From Dokdonella_A sp044227025 (lineage in GTDB: Bacteria; Pseudomonadota; Gammaproteobacteria; Xanthomonadales; Rhodanobacteraceae): 64,000 nucleotides of DNA. The position numbers and the translations under genes were made by a program. Every line of letters begins with the position of its first letter. The first letter of the stretch is position 1. The stretch is from assembly GCF_044227025.1 (NCBI RefSeq), contig NZ_JBGAFX010000006.1, positions 186,001-250,000 of the forward strand, written 5' to 3'. A model generated the notes under the pieces. It was not told the origin of the DNA. It did no database searches and saw only the letters and a list, made by a program, of their open reading frames with translations. Positions 38,192 to 46,712 of the stretch are shown in pieces.

Positions 38192-41068
38192 ATGCTCGAA
38201 CCGACCCGCTGGCCGCGCCCGACCGCCGCCTTCCTCAACGAACGCCTGTCGCGGATCGAGGCGGCCTGCCGCGAGGCGAGCGTGCCATTCCATGATGACG
38301 CGGGCGTCGACGACCATCTGTCGTGCGTGCTGCTCGCAAGCGATTTCGCATACCACAGCCTGCTGCGCGAGCCGGCCCTGCTCAGCGCCGATTTCCTGCA
38401 GCTGATGAGTGACCCGCGCCACGCGGACGCGCGCGCGGGCATGCTTGCCGACGTGCGCGACACGACCGAGTTGCGCCGCCAGCTGCGGCGTTTCCGACTG
38501 CGCGAGGCGTTGCGCCTGATCTGGCGCGACGTGACCGGCACGGACAGCGTCGAGACCACGCTCGCCGGTGCCTCGGTGCTCGCCGAAACCTGCCTCGAGG
38601 CGGCGCTGCGTGGCGCCGAGGCGCAGGTTGCGCAACGTCACGGCGTCGTGCGCGACGCGCGCGGTCGCGAGCAGCGCATGGTCGTGCTCGGCCTCGGCAA
38701 GCTCGGCGGCGGTGAGTTGAACTTCTCGTCCGACATCGATCTCGTGTTCGCGTTCGCCGAGCACGCCGACAGCGACGGCGCGCGCCCGCTCGATGCGACT
38801 GCCTACTACGCACGTATCGGCCAGGCGCTGGTCGGCCTGCTTGCCGACCACAGCGTCGACGGTTATGTATACCGCGTGGACCTGCGCCTGCGGCCGTTCG
38901 GCAGCGCCGGCCGACTCGCGCTGTCGTTCAACGCGATGGAGCAGTATTTCCAGCGCGAAGGACGCGACTGGGAACGCTACGCATGGATCAAGGCGCGTCC
39001 GGTGGCCGGCGATCGCGCTGCCGGTTCGCGCCTGCTCGAAACGCTGCGTCCGTTCGTGTTCCGCCGCTATCTCGACTACACCGCGTTCGCGGGGCTGCGC
39101 GAGATGAAGGCCCTGATCGACGCCGAGGTCGCGCGCAAGGACCTCGCCGACGATCTCAAGCTCGGCTCGGGCGGCATCCGCGAGATCGAGTTCATCGTGC
39201 AGCTGGTGCAGTTGATTCGTGGCGGGCGCGAACCGACGCTGCGCGCACGCGGCCTGCTGCCGGCGCTGGCCGCCTGCGAGCAACTCGGTTTCATCCCGAC
39301 CGCTCGCGCGCACAGGCTGCGCGAGGCCTATCGCTTCCTGCGCCGGCTCGAGAACCGCGTGCAGATGTTCGCCGACCAGCAGGCCCACGCCATTCCGGCG
39401 GATGCCGGCGTGCGCGAACGCTTCGCGCTCGGCCTGGGTCACCCCGACTGGGCTTCGCTGGAGATCGAACTGCAACGCCACCGCATGGCCGTCGCCGAGG
39501 AGTTCGCGGCGTTGATGGCGGTCGATGCGCGCAGCACCGTGCAGCAGACGCAGGCGCGCTGGCCCGAGTTCTGGCGCGCCGCGGTTGACGAGGGCGTGAC
39601 GTCGGCGGCGGTTTCGGCGGCGGGGTTCGATCCGCCGACGCAAGTCGTGGCGGAGCTGGAAGCCCTGGTCGGAGGCGCAGCCTTGCGCACGATGTCGGCA
39701 CGCGCGCGCGAGCGCCTCGATGCGGTCATGCCGGCGCTGTTCGCCGCAGCCGCCGCGCAAGCCGAGCCCGCGCGCTGCCTCGTGCGCCTGTTGCGCCTGG
39801 TGCAGGCGATCCTGCGGCGTTCGGTCTACCTAGCCCTGCTCGACGAGCAGCCAGCTGCGCTGAAGCGGCTGGGCGCGGTGTTCTCCGCGAGCGCATTCCT
39901 GGCCGAGCGCGTGATCGCGCACCCCTTGCTGCTCGATGACCTGTTCGACGATCGCATCGACACCAGCTCGCCGACTGCCGTGGCGATCAGCGACGAACTC
40001 GCGCGCCGCCTCGCCCTGCTCGGCGAGGCCGATCCGGAGGCGGAGATCGAGCTGATCCAGGAGCAACGCCAGTCGGTACTGTTCCGTGTCGGGCTCGCGT
40101 TTCTTGCCGATCGCGTCGGCGCGGTCGCGTCGGCGCGGACATTGGCCGACGTCGCCGGTGCGGTCGTCGAGTCGGTGCTGCGCATTGCCGAGCGCGACAT
40201 GGTCGCCGCACATGGGCGCATTGCGGCGGACGAGGGTGGCGGCAGCGGCCTGGTGGTGGTTGCCTACGGCAGTTTCGGCGGCTGCGAGCTCGGCTTCGGT
40301 TCCGACCTCGACCTTGTGTTCCTCTATGACGGCGCACGCGCGCAGCGCGAGTCCGACGGCGCCAAGCCGCTCGATGGCATGCGCTACTACGCGCGCCTCG
40401 CGCAGCGCATCGTGCACCTGCTCGGCACGCAGACGCGCGCCGGGCGACTGTACGAAGTGGACGTGCGCCTGCGTCCTGACGGCAGCAAGGGCATGCTGGT
40501 ACAGAGTCTCGACGGCTATGAGGCCTACCAGCGCGAACGCGCCTGGACCTGGGAGCTGCAGGCGCTGGTGCGCGCGCGGGCGACCGCCGGCGATGGCGCG
40601 TTGGCGCGGCGCTTCGCGACGATCCGCGCGAACCTGCTTGCGCAGCCGCGTGACGCCGACGCCCTGCGGGTCGAGGTGACCGACATGCGTGCGCGCTGGC
40701 GCGCCGAGCGGGATCGATCCACTGCGGTCGAGTTCGACCTCAAGCAGGGCGCCGGCGGGCTGGTCGACATCGAGTTCCTGTTGCAGGGTCTGGTGTTGCA
40801 GCACGCCGCGCGGCATCCGGCACTGCTCGCCGATGGCGGCAGCGCCGCCTTGATCGACGCGCTGCGTGCCTGCGGCGTGATCGACGCGGAGACCGCCAGC
40901 GCGCTCGCCACCGCGCATGCCGACCTGCTGGCGCGCGCGATCCGCTGCACGCTCGATGCGCGCCCGCGCGTGGTCGCGCGCGATGCCGACATCGAGCGCG
41001 CGACGCAGGCCGTGCGCGCCGCCGCGCGACGGTGCGGCTTCGATTTCGCGGATGCCATGTCCTCGTAG
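38192..41068 (+). CDS. glnE: Bifunctional glutamine synthetase adenylyltransferase/deadenylase
   Basis: Cytoplasmic enzyme of 958 residues, close to the usual 945-990. It adds AMP to, and removes it from, glutamine synthetase in response to PII. Two nucleotidyltransferase domains are visible. The N-terminal (deadenylase) domain has GLGKLGGGELNFSSDIDLVF at about residues 167-186. The C-terminal (adenylylating) domain has YGSFGGCELGFGSDLDLVFL at about 691-710. Both keep the G-S/x-D-x-D metal site. GGIREIEFIVQL and GAGGLVDIEFLLQG follow each. The ATG at 38192 begins the part that matches the family; the longer open frame to 38003 is basic and non-conserved. The ribosome site is weak. The patatin gene follows after 162 bases. 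Confidence 0.95.
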   Translation: MLEPTRWPRPTAAFLNERLSRIEAACREASVPFHDDAGVDDHLSCVLLASDFAYHSLLREPALLSADFLQLMSDPRHADARAGMLADVRDTTELRRQLRRFRLREALRLIWRDVTGTDSVETTLAGASVLAETCLEAALRGAEAQVAQRHGVVRDARGREQRMVVLGLGKLGGGELNFSSDIDLVFAFAEHADSDGARPLDATAYYARIGQALVGLLADHSVDGYVYRVDLRLRPFGSAGRLALSFNAMEQYFQREGRDWERYAWIKARPVAGDRAAGSRLLETLRPFVFRRYLDYTAFAGLREMKALIDAEVARKDLADDLKLGSGGIREIEFIVQLVQLIRGGREPTLRARGLLPALAACEQLGFIPTARAHRLREAYRFLRRLENRVQMFADQQAHAIPADAGVRERFALGLGHPDWASLEIELQRHRMAVAEEFAALMAVDARSTVQQTQARWPEFWRAAVDEGVTSAAVSAAGFDPPTQVVAELEALVGGAALRTMSARARERLDAVMPALFAAAAAQAEPARCLVRLLRLVQAILRRSVYLALLDEQPAALKRLGAVFSASAFLAERVIAHPLLLDDLFDDRIDTSSPTAVAISDELARRLALLGEADPEAEIELIQEQRQSVLFRVGLAFLADRVGAVASARTLADVAGAVVESVLRIAERDMVAAHGRIAADEGGGSGLVVVAYGSFGGCELGFGSDLDLVFLYDGARAQRESDGAKPLDGMRYYARLAQRIVHLLGTQTRAGRLYEVDVRLRPDGSKGMLVQSLDGYEAYQRERAWTWELQALVRARATAGDGALARRFATIRANLLAQPRDADALRVEVTDMRARWRAERDRSTAVEFDLKQGAGGLVDIEFLLQGLVLQHAARHPALLADGGSAALIDALRACGVIDAETASALATAHADLLARAIRCTLDARPRVVARDADIERATQAVRAAARRCGFDFADAMSS

Positions 41069-41230
41069 CCGAGCTTGCCCGGCGCAGGCGCACGAGAAGG
41101 CAAGGGCAGCGCAAGCTGCGCTCCACGGGCAGGTGACTGGAGGACCTCGCGCGATGCGGCATTGTAAAAAAGCGTGCCCCGCGCCGGCGCGCTGGTATGG
41201 TGGCGCAGGGCAACGGCGACGGAGCGGAAC

Positions 41231-43102
41231 ATGCACGACGTGGCGATGAATCGGCCCGAATGCGATGTCGTCATGAAGGGCGGCATTACCAGTGGCGTCG
41301 TCTATCCGCGCGCGATCGCGCGACTTGCCGCGCACTACCGTCTGCGCAGCGTTGGCGGCGCATCGGCCGGTGCGATCGCCGCTGCTGCTGCGGCCGCTGC
41401 CGAATACGGGCGCGCCACAGGTGGTTTCGAGCGCCTGCGCGGCCTGTCCGACCAGCTGGCGCAAACCGTCGACGGCAGCGCGCGCGGCGCGACGCGCCTG
41501 TTCCGCCTGTTCCAGCCGCAGTCGTCGACGCGACGCCTGTACCACCTGTTGGTTGCCGGCCTGATGCCGGAACAGCGCGCACGAGGACTTGCGGCTGCGC
41601 GCTGGCTGTTGGCGTCCCTGCGCTGGTTCCCGCTCACGGCGTTGTTCGCGTTGCTGGTCGCGCTGCTGGCGCTGTCGCTGCTGGGTCATTCCGATTTCGC
41701 CGGCAGTGCGCTCGCATGGGTGGGCGCTGCGGCTGCGCTGTTTGCAGCGTTTGTCACCTTTGTTCTCGTGTTGGCCGTGCGCATCGCCTGCCACGCGCTG
41801 CGCGTCCTGCCGGCGAACGGTTACGGTCTGTGTTCCGGGCTCGGTGGCGACGATGCGCTGACGCCGTGGCTGCATGCGACGTTGCAGTCGCTGGCCGGAC
41901 TCGATCCACGGCGCCCGCTGCGCTTCGGCGATCTCTGGCGCGGCCATGCACCGCCGGCGGACTACGTCGCCGCGTCCGCGCGCGTGCATGCGCGCGAGCG
42001 CGACATCGACCTGCGCCTGATGACGACTGCGTTGAGCCAGGGGCGTCCGTACAGCTTGCCGCTCGACAACGCGACGTTCTGCTTCGACGTCGACGAAATG
42101 CGCGCGCTGTTTCCGCAGGACGTTGTCGACGCACTGCTGGCGGACTCGCCCGGCCGCATCGAGGACGGCGCATTGCGCGGACGCTATCGCATGCCGGAGA
42201 TGGAAGACCTGCCGGTGCTGGTGGCGGTGCGCATGAGCCTCGCATTCCCTCTGCTGCTTTCGGCGGTGCCGCTGTGGCGCGAAAGGCTCGACCCGGTTCC
42301 GCGTGCGCCCGGGCAGTGGCGGCACGTCGCCGAACGCGTGTGGTTCTCCGACGGCGGCATCTGCAGCAACTTCCCGATCCACTACTTCGACGCGCTGGTG
42401 CCGTCGCGACCGACTTTCGGCATCAATCTGGTCGATGCCGAATTCGTGCCGCCCGAGCCGCGGGATCCGGTCGACTTCGTCTGGATGCCCGACCACAACG
42501 GCAGCGGTGCGACAAGCACGGTGGTGGATGTGGAGCGCAAGGGGCTGCGCAGTTTCATCGGCGCGATCCTGACCACCATGCAGGACTGGAGCGACAGCAC
42601 CCAGCTCGCGATCCCTGGTTACCGCGACCGCATCGTCGCGGTGCGCCTGAAGGAAGGAGAGGGCGGGCTCAACCTGCGCATGGCGCCGGCGCTGATCGAG
42701 CGCCTCGCCGTGCGCGGCGAGGCCGCCGCCGACCTGCTGCTCGCGCACTATGCGCAGCGCGATCCGCCGCCGGGGGTGGTGACCGGCTGGCGCAACCATC
42801 GCTGGGTCCGCTATCGCGTTGCGATGCGCGTACTCGGCGAAGCGTTCGACGGGTTGCTGCGTGCCGAAGCGGGAACTGCCGACGGCGATGCCGCGCTGCA
42901 GCCGATGCACGCCGATCCGCCGAGTTACGCCTTCCGTTCCGGTCGCCAGCGCGATGCCGCGCTCGCGGCGTATCGCGAACTGCTCGCGCTCGCGCGCCGT
43001 TTCGCGCAGGAACGCGAGGATCTCGGCTATTCGCCGTTCGACCACGATGCGCACGACGGCCCGCATCCGCGACCGGTGTTGCGCATCCGGCCGCCGTTGT
43101 AG
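41231..43102 (+). CDS. Membrane-anchored patatin-like phospholipase
   Basis: Serine lipid hydrolase of 623 residues. The oxyanion motif is KGGITSGVVYP (residues 16-26), the nucleophile elbow is GGASAG with Ser45, and the catalytic Asp is in SDGGICSNFP (near residue 374), so the Ser-Asp dyad is complete. Between them, near residues 130-190, are two or three strongly hydrophobic segments (FPLTALFALLVALLALSLL and FAAFVTFVLVLAVRI), which would fix the enzyme in the inner membrane. That insertion is unusual for simple patatins. GGAGCGGAAC precedes the start at 41231. The likely substrates are membrane phospholipids; the physiological role is unknown. The stop codon is part of a convergent palindrome at 43099-43146. 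Confidence 0.85.
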   Translation: MHDVAMNRPECDVVMKGGITSGVVYPRAIARLAAHYRLRSVGGASAGAIAAAAAAAAEYGRATGGFERLRGLSDQLAQTVDGSARGATRLFRLFQPQSSTRRLYHLLVAGLMPEQRARGLAAARWLLASLRWFPLTALFALLVALLALSLLGHSDFAGSALAWVGAAAALFAAFVTFVLVLAVRIACHALRVLPANGYGLCSGLGGDDALTPWLHATLQSLAGLDPRRPLRFGDLWRGHAPPADYVAASARVHARERDIDLRLMTTALSQGRPYSLPLDNATFCFDVDEMRALFPQDVVDALLADSPGRIEDGALRGRYRMPEMEDLPVLVAVRMSLAFPLLLSAVPLWRERLDPVPRAPGQWRHVAERVWFSDGGICSNFPIHYFDALVPSRPTFGINLVDAEFVPPEPRDPVDFVWMPDHNGSGATSTVVDVERKGLRSFIGAILTTMQDWSDSTQLAIPGYRDRIVAVRLKEGEGGLNLRMAPALIERLAVRGEAAADLLLAHYAQRDPPPGVVTGWRNHRWVRYRVAMRVLGEAFDGLLRAEAGTADGDAALQPMHADPPSYAFRSGRQRDAALAAYRELLALARRFAQEREDLGYSPFDHDAHDGPHPRPVLRIRPPL

Positions 43103-43146
43103 GGCGGTACGCGCGAGTCGCCGCTGCGCGACGCGACCCGCCCTAC
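43099..43146. repeat. Convergent-junction palindrome, GTAGGGCGG type
   Basis: GTAGGGCGG (43099-43107) pairs with CCGCCCTAC (43138-43146), with inner CGCG pairs. The left arm contains the TAG stop of the patatin gene and the right arm the stop of the ELM1-like gene (43143-43145). The first 17 bases are identical to the repeat at 49144. It probably serves as a two-way terminator. Confidence 0.65.
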
Positions 43147-44132
43147 GGGGACGTCGTGCCCAAAGGACGCCGTGTGGCGTGCCAGCGCGCGCGCACGAGT
43201 TCGGCGATGGCTGCCGTCTCGGCGAGCGGTGGCGGTTGCGGGCGCGGCGTTTCATCGCCGAGCGCGCGCAGGTGACCGCTGGCCGCCAGCTCGGCGTGGA
43301 ATGCGGCGAGCTTGCCGCCGATCGCGCGCGGTGCATAGGTGTAGACCGGCTTGCCGGTCGCACACGCTTCGCTCAGCATGTTCACCGAGTCGGGCGTGAC
43401 TACCAGGCGGTCGGCCCATGCGAGCAGGCCAGCGTAGGGGTTTTCGCCGTCGGCATCGCTGGACCAGAACATGCCGGGCAGGTTCGCGAACGCGCGGCGC
43501 AGGGATTCGGTGACCGCGCGCGGCGTGCGTCGCGACACGCTGACGAGGAAGCTGCCGCCGTCGCTGGTGTGCCAGGCTTCTAGGCGATCGAGCAGGGCGG
43601 AGAAATATGCAGCGTCGAGCCGCTGCGCGCGATTGGAGGCGCCGACCAGCACGCTCGTGCGCGGCCCCGGCAACGCCGCGAACCGGGCGAAGCGCGCGCG
43701 GCCGTCGGCGAGCCAGGCGTGGTCGACCGGGTTCAACGCGCCGATGCTGCGGATCACGTTGTCGCCAGAAATGCCGTCGTGCGCCGGCGCGATCACGAGG
43801 TCGAACGCACGGCTGTCGATGCGCGGGTCGAGGATCTGCACGGTGCGCGCATGCCCCGCGCTGCAGTCGCGCAGCAGGCGTGTGGCGAGCGCGGCGCGCC
43901 GGCCGCAACCGATCGCGAGGTCGGGCCATGGTGGCGCCAGCGCGGCGCCATGTTCATCGCGGATCGCGTGCGATGCGCCGGCAAGCAGACGCGGCGCGAG
44001 CGCATCCCACGGCTGGCGCACGCGGATGCGCACCACTCGCGGCTCGAGCGCGAGCGCGCGCGCGAGCGCGAGCGCCTGGCGCTCGTTCCCCGCGGCTCCG
44101 TCGGTGATTGCCCAACATGTGACCGGATCCAT
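43143..44132 (-). CDS. ELM1-family (DUF1022) protein
   Basis: Protein of 329 residues of the mitochondrial-fission ELM1 family, whose bacterial members resemble GT-B glycosyltransferases. Recognisable blocks are CWAITDGAAGNERQALALA at the N-terminus, NPYAGLLAWADRLVVTPDS and MLSEACATGKPVYTYAP near the C-terminus, and SVSRRTPRAVTESL between. The ATG at 44132 is the first in frame. Bacterial homologues often lie near envelope polysaccharide genes, as here. The name is historical; a mitochondrial function cannot apply. It converges with the patatin gene. Confidence 0.85.
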   Translation of the reverse strand: MDPVTCWAITDGAAGNERQALALARALALEPRVVRIRVRQPWDALAPRLLAGASHAIRDEHGAALAPPWPDLAIGCGRRAALATRLLRDCSAGHARTVQILDPRIDSRAFDLVIAPAHDGISGDNVIRSIGALNPVDHAWLADGRARFARFAALPGPRTSVLVGASNRAQRLDAAYFSALLDRLEAWHTSDGGSFLVSVSRRTPRAVTESLRRAFANLPGMFWSSDADGENPYAGLLAWADRLVVTPDSVNMLSEACATGKPVYTYAPRAIGGKLAAFHAELAASGHLRALGDETPRPQPPPLAETAAIAELVRARWHATRRPLGTTSP

Positions 44133-44343
44133 CGGTGCAGCCTAATGCAAGCGACTCGGCGGGCGCGACCGGCGGCCATCGTTCCCCGCGGGAAACACTG
44201 CTTCCGCCGCGCGGCTCTTGCGATGTGCCGTGCCCTGCCACATTCTTTCAGGTGTCAACACATCCGGGCCAAGGTGCAGCGTTCACTGCCTATTCCGCAT
44301 TGGCAGCGTTTCATCCACGCCCTCATCGCAAAGGAGTTTGTCC

Positions 44344-44949
44344 ATGTTCCGTCGCATCGCTCTTGCCAGCGCGCTGGCCCTCGCCGCACCGGCCGCTTTT
44401 GCCGGCAGCTACACGCTCGATCCCGGCCATACCCAGGTCGTCTTCAGCTGGAACCACTTCGGCTATTCGAACCCGACCGCACAGTTCCGTAAGATCGACG
44501 GCTCGCTCGAGTTCGATGCCGCGAATCCGACCAAGGCGAGCGTCAAGGTCACGATCCCGCTCGCCAGCGTCAACAGCAATGTCGAGAAGCTCGACGAGCA
44601 TCTGCAGAGCGCGGAATTCTTCGATTCGGCGAAGTATCCGGACGCCGTGTTCAAGAGCACGAAGGTCGAGAAGGGTCCCGGTGAAGGCCAGCTGATCGTC
44701 ACCGGCGACCTCAGCCTGCACGGCGTCACCAAGCCGGTCGTGCTCGATGCGGTGGTCAACCAGGTCGGCGAACATCCGATGCGCAAGGCGCCAGCGGTCG
44801 GTTTCGACGCTACCGCGACGATCAAGCGTTCGGAGTTCGGCATCAAGACCTACGTGCCGATGGTCAGCGACGACATCCACCTGCGCATCACGACCGAAGC
44901 GATCGACGCGAAGGCGTATGCCGAGAGCCTGAAGAAGCCGAAGGGCTGA
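44344..44949 (+). CDS. YceI-family periplasmic lipid-binding protein
   Basis: Exported protein of 201 residues. The signal peptide (MFRRIALASALALAAPAAFA) is followed by YTLDPGHTQVVFSWNHFG, the YceI opening, then VKVTIPLASVNSN, LQSAEFFDSAKYPDAVF, GDLSLHGVTKPV and FGIKTYVPMVSDDIHL. YceI proteins form a lipocalin-like barrel that binds isoprenoid chains such as polyprenyl or ubiquinone tails. AAAGGAG lies seven bases before the ATG at 44344. Two palindromes (44959-44989 and 45011-45037) separate it from the convergent gene at 45052. Confidence 0.92.
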   Translation: MFRRIALASALALAAPAAFAGSYTLDPGHTQVVFSWNHFGYSNPTAQFRKIDGSLEFDAANPTKASVKVTIPLASVNSNVEKLDEHLQSAEFFDSAKYPDAVFKSTKVEKGPGEGQLIVTGDLSLHGVTKPVVLDAVVNQVGEHPMRKAPAVGFDATATIKRSEFGIKTYVPMVSDDIHLRITTEAIDAKAYAESLKKPKG

Positions 44950-44958
44950 TGAGGGGCG

Positions 44959-44989
44959 GGCGGGACGAGCGCGCAGCGCGAGTCCCGCC
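44959..44989. repeat. Palindrome GGCGGGAC...GTCCCGCC at convergent junction
   Basis: Eight-base arms (44959-44966 and 44982-44989) with inner CGCG pairs. It lies directly after the yceI stop and is followed by a second palindrome at 45011. It probably acts in termination. Confidence 0.55.
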
Positions 44990-45010
44990 ACCCGCGCCCA
45001 AGTTGTATTT

Positions 45011-45037
45011 GGCGGCACGCGCTTCGCGCGTACCGCC
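45011..45037. repeat. Convergent-junction palindrome, GGCGGYACGCGC type
   Basis: GGCGGCACGCGC (45011-45022) faces GCGCGTACCGCC (45026-45037) with one mismatch and a three-base loop. It is the same family as 49148-49174 and 55173-55199. It lies 15 bases before the stop of the minus-strand gene at 45052. Confidence 0.65.
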
Positions 45038-45051
45038 CTGCGAGTGCGGAA

Positions 45052-46323
45052 TCAGCCCTGCTTGACGCCCTGCGCCTTGAGCGCTTCGAGGCCGGCGAGG
45101 TTGAGGGTACCGACGGCGCCCTTGAGTTCGTCGATGCTGCCGGCCTGACCGGACAGCTTCACGGTGAAGCGATCACCGAGCACGATGCTGTACTCGCCGT
45201 GCTTGTCCTGGCTGTCCCATTCCTCATGGATCAGGCGACCGTCCTGCTTGTAGGTTTTCTCAAAGCCGTGGTCGGTTTCGCGCTCCTGCTGCAGCGCAGC
45301 CCAGCCGGCCATCGCCATGATGCCCTTGGCCGAGCCCATGTCGGTGACTTCGAGGCGCAGCGAGCGCCCCGAAGTACTGTCCGAGTAGGTCGCGTTCGCG
45401 GTCGACACCTGCATGCCCATCGCGCCATTCTTCTCGGCCGAGAAGTCGGTGCGCGGCAGGCCGGCGAGCGTCGCCGGCACGAACGGCTTCAGCACGTCCG
45501 GCGCGAGCGCCTCGACCTGGTCGCCGCCGCCCATCGCGGCGCCGATGACCGCACCCATCGCCTTGCCCTGTGCATCGGCGTCGCCGGACTTCTGCGCGGC
45601 TTCGAGCTGCTTGCCCGCGGCTTCCATCTTCTGGCCGGCGGCGGCAAGCTGGCCGAGAGCGCTGTCCTTGTCGATGGTGATGCTGCCGTCGCTGCTGCCG
45701 ATGTGTAGATTGGAACCCGCGGCACCCATGTTCATGATCGCGCCCGCGCCGATGATGCCGCCGACGACCAGCGCGCAGATCCAGCTCAGCACGATCGCGA
45801 TGATGACGCTAACCGCGGTATAGCCGGCGGCCTTGTCGGCCGGCGCCTTCATCGTGTGTGGCAGCCCGAGGTAGAGCAGGTAGATGCTGTAGATGCCGCC
45901 AGCGAGCGCAATCAGCCAGCCGATGCCGGGAACGATCTGGAAGATGCCGGCGACCCAGCTCGCGGTCCACGCATAGGCAACCGTCTTCAGTGCCTGCACC
46001 GGATTCTTCTCGCCGCCGAAGCTCGGCGCGAGCGCGTCGATGATCAGCGCCATCACGTACGCCATCGCAAGTGCGAGCGCGTAGGCGACGATCGCGCCGG
46101 TGATGCCGGTGCCGATGCCAGCGCGGTAGGTCACGCCGAAAAACGTCGTGCCGATGATGCTGCCCTTGATGAAGCCGGCGATTGGCGGGATCACCGCCAG
46201 GATCACGATCCAGTTCTTGTACAGGTCCGGCACGGTCGCCGCTTCGCCTGCTATGACCGGCCATTCGGTCTTCGGTGTCAGCAGAATCGCCTTGGCGCGT
46301 GCAATCAACTTGTTGATATCCAC
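45052..46323 (-). CDS. Yip1-family membrane protein with extra C-terminal domain
   Basis: Membrane protein of 423 residues. The N-terminal 190 residues carry five hydrophobic segments and the Yip1-type opening (ARAKAILLTPKTEWPVI, with FIKGSIIG). They are followed by a hydrophilic region (IGSSDGSITIDKDS, an Ala/Gln/Lys coiled-coil-like segment) and a beta-rich C-terminal domain of about 150 residues (LRLEVTDMGSAKGIMAMAGW). That C-terminal part is not typical of the family. The GTG start at 46323 has CGGGAGGGAATAC upstream. No function is established for bacterial Yip1 relatives. Confidence 0.8.
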   Translation of the reverse strand: MDINKLIARAKAILLTPKTEWPVIAGEAATVPDLYKNWIVILAVIPPIAGFIKGSIIGTTFFGVTYRAGIGTGITGAIVAYALALAMAYVMALIIDALAPSFGGEKNPVQALKTVAYAWTASWVAGIFQIVPGIGWLIALAGGIYSIYLLYLGLPHTMKAPADKAAGYTAVSVIIAIVLSWICALVVGGIIGAGAIMNMGAAGSNLHIGSSDGSITIDKDSALGQLAAAGQKMEAAGKQLEAAQKSGDADAQGKAMGAVIGAAMGGGDQVEALAPDVLKPFVPATLAGLPRTDFSAEKNGAMGMQVSTANATYSDSTSGRSLRLEVTDMGSAKGIMAMAGWAALQQERETDHGFEKTYKQDGRLIHEEWDSQDKHGEYSIVLGDRFTVKLSGQAGSIDELKGAVGTLNLAGLEALKAQGVKQG

Positions 46324-46498
46324 GTATTCCCTCCCGTTTGCTGATCGATGGGGGTATCGAACGAAGCCGCGGCATTCTAGGCCACTCGGCCCGTGCGCGT
46401 GCCTGCGTGCTGTTCACTGAACTGCCGTGAAGCATTTCACATACTGGTTGGCATGCCTTGTGCTGGTAAACTGCAAAGCTCTGTCCATGGAGTAGAGC

Positions 46499-46708
46499 AT
46501 GTTGCGCCCCAATCCTGCGGCGGAAAGGACGATTCCCGCCAATGCCGAGAACCGCTACCGGGTCTCTTCGACCGACTTGCCGCTGAGCTGCCCGATGTCG
46601 GGCATGTCGCTGTGGAACTCGCATCCGAAGGTCTACCTGCCGATTGCCGAGCAGGGCGGGCACGCCAAATGCCCGTACTGCGGTGCCGAATACGACCTCG
46701 CGGCCTGA
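46499..46708 (+). CDS. CHCC-type zinc-finger protein
   Basis: Small protein of 69 residues related to the C-terminal zinc-binding domain of mitochondrial complex I subunit NDUFS6 (zf-CHCC, PF10276). The metal ligands are Cys31 in LSCPMSG, His42 in NSHPKVYLPI, and the pair in KCPYCGAEY. TGGAGTAGAGC precedes the ATG. It is followed after four bases by the glycosyltransferase gene, so the two are probably co-transcribed. The cellular role of free-standing bacterial members is unclear. Confidence 0.85.
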   Translation: MLRPNPAAERTIPANAENRYRVSSTDLPLSCPMSGMSLWNSHPKVYLPIAEQGGHAKCPYCGAEYDLAA

Positions 46709-46712
46709 GCGA

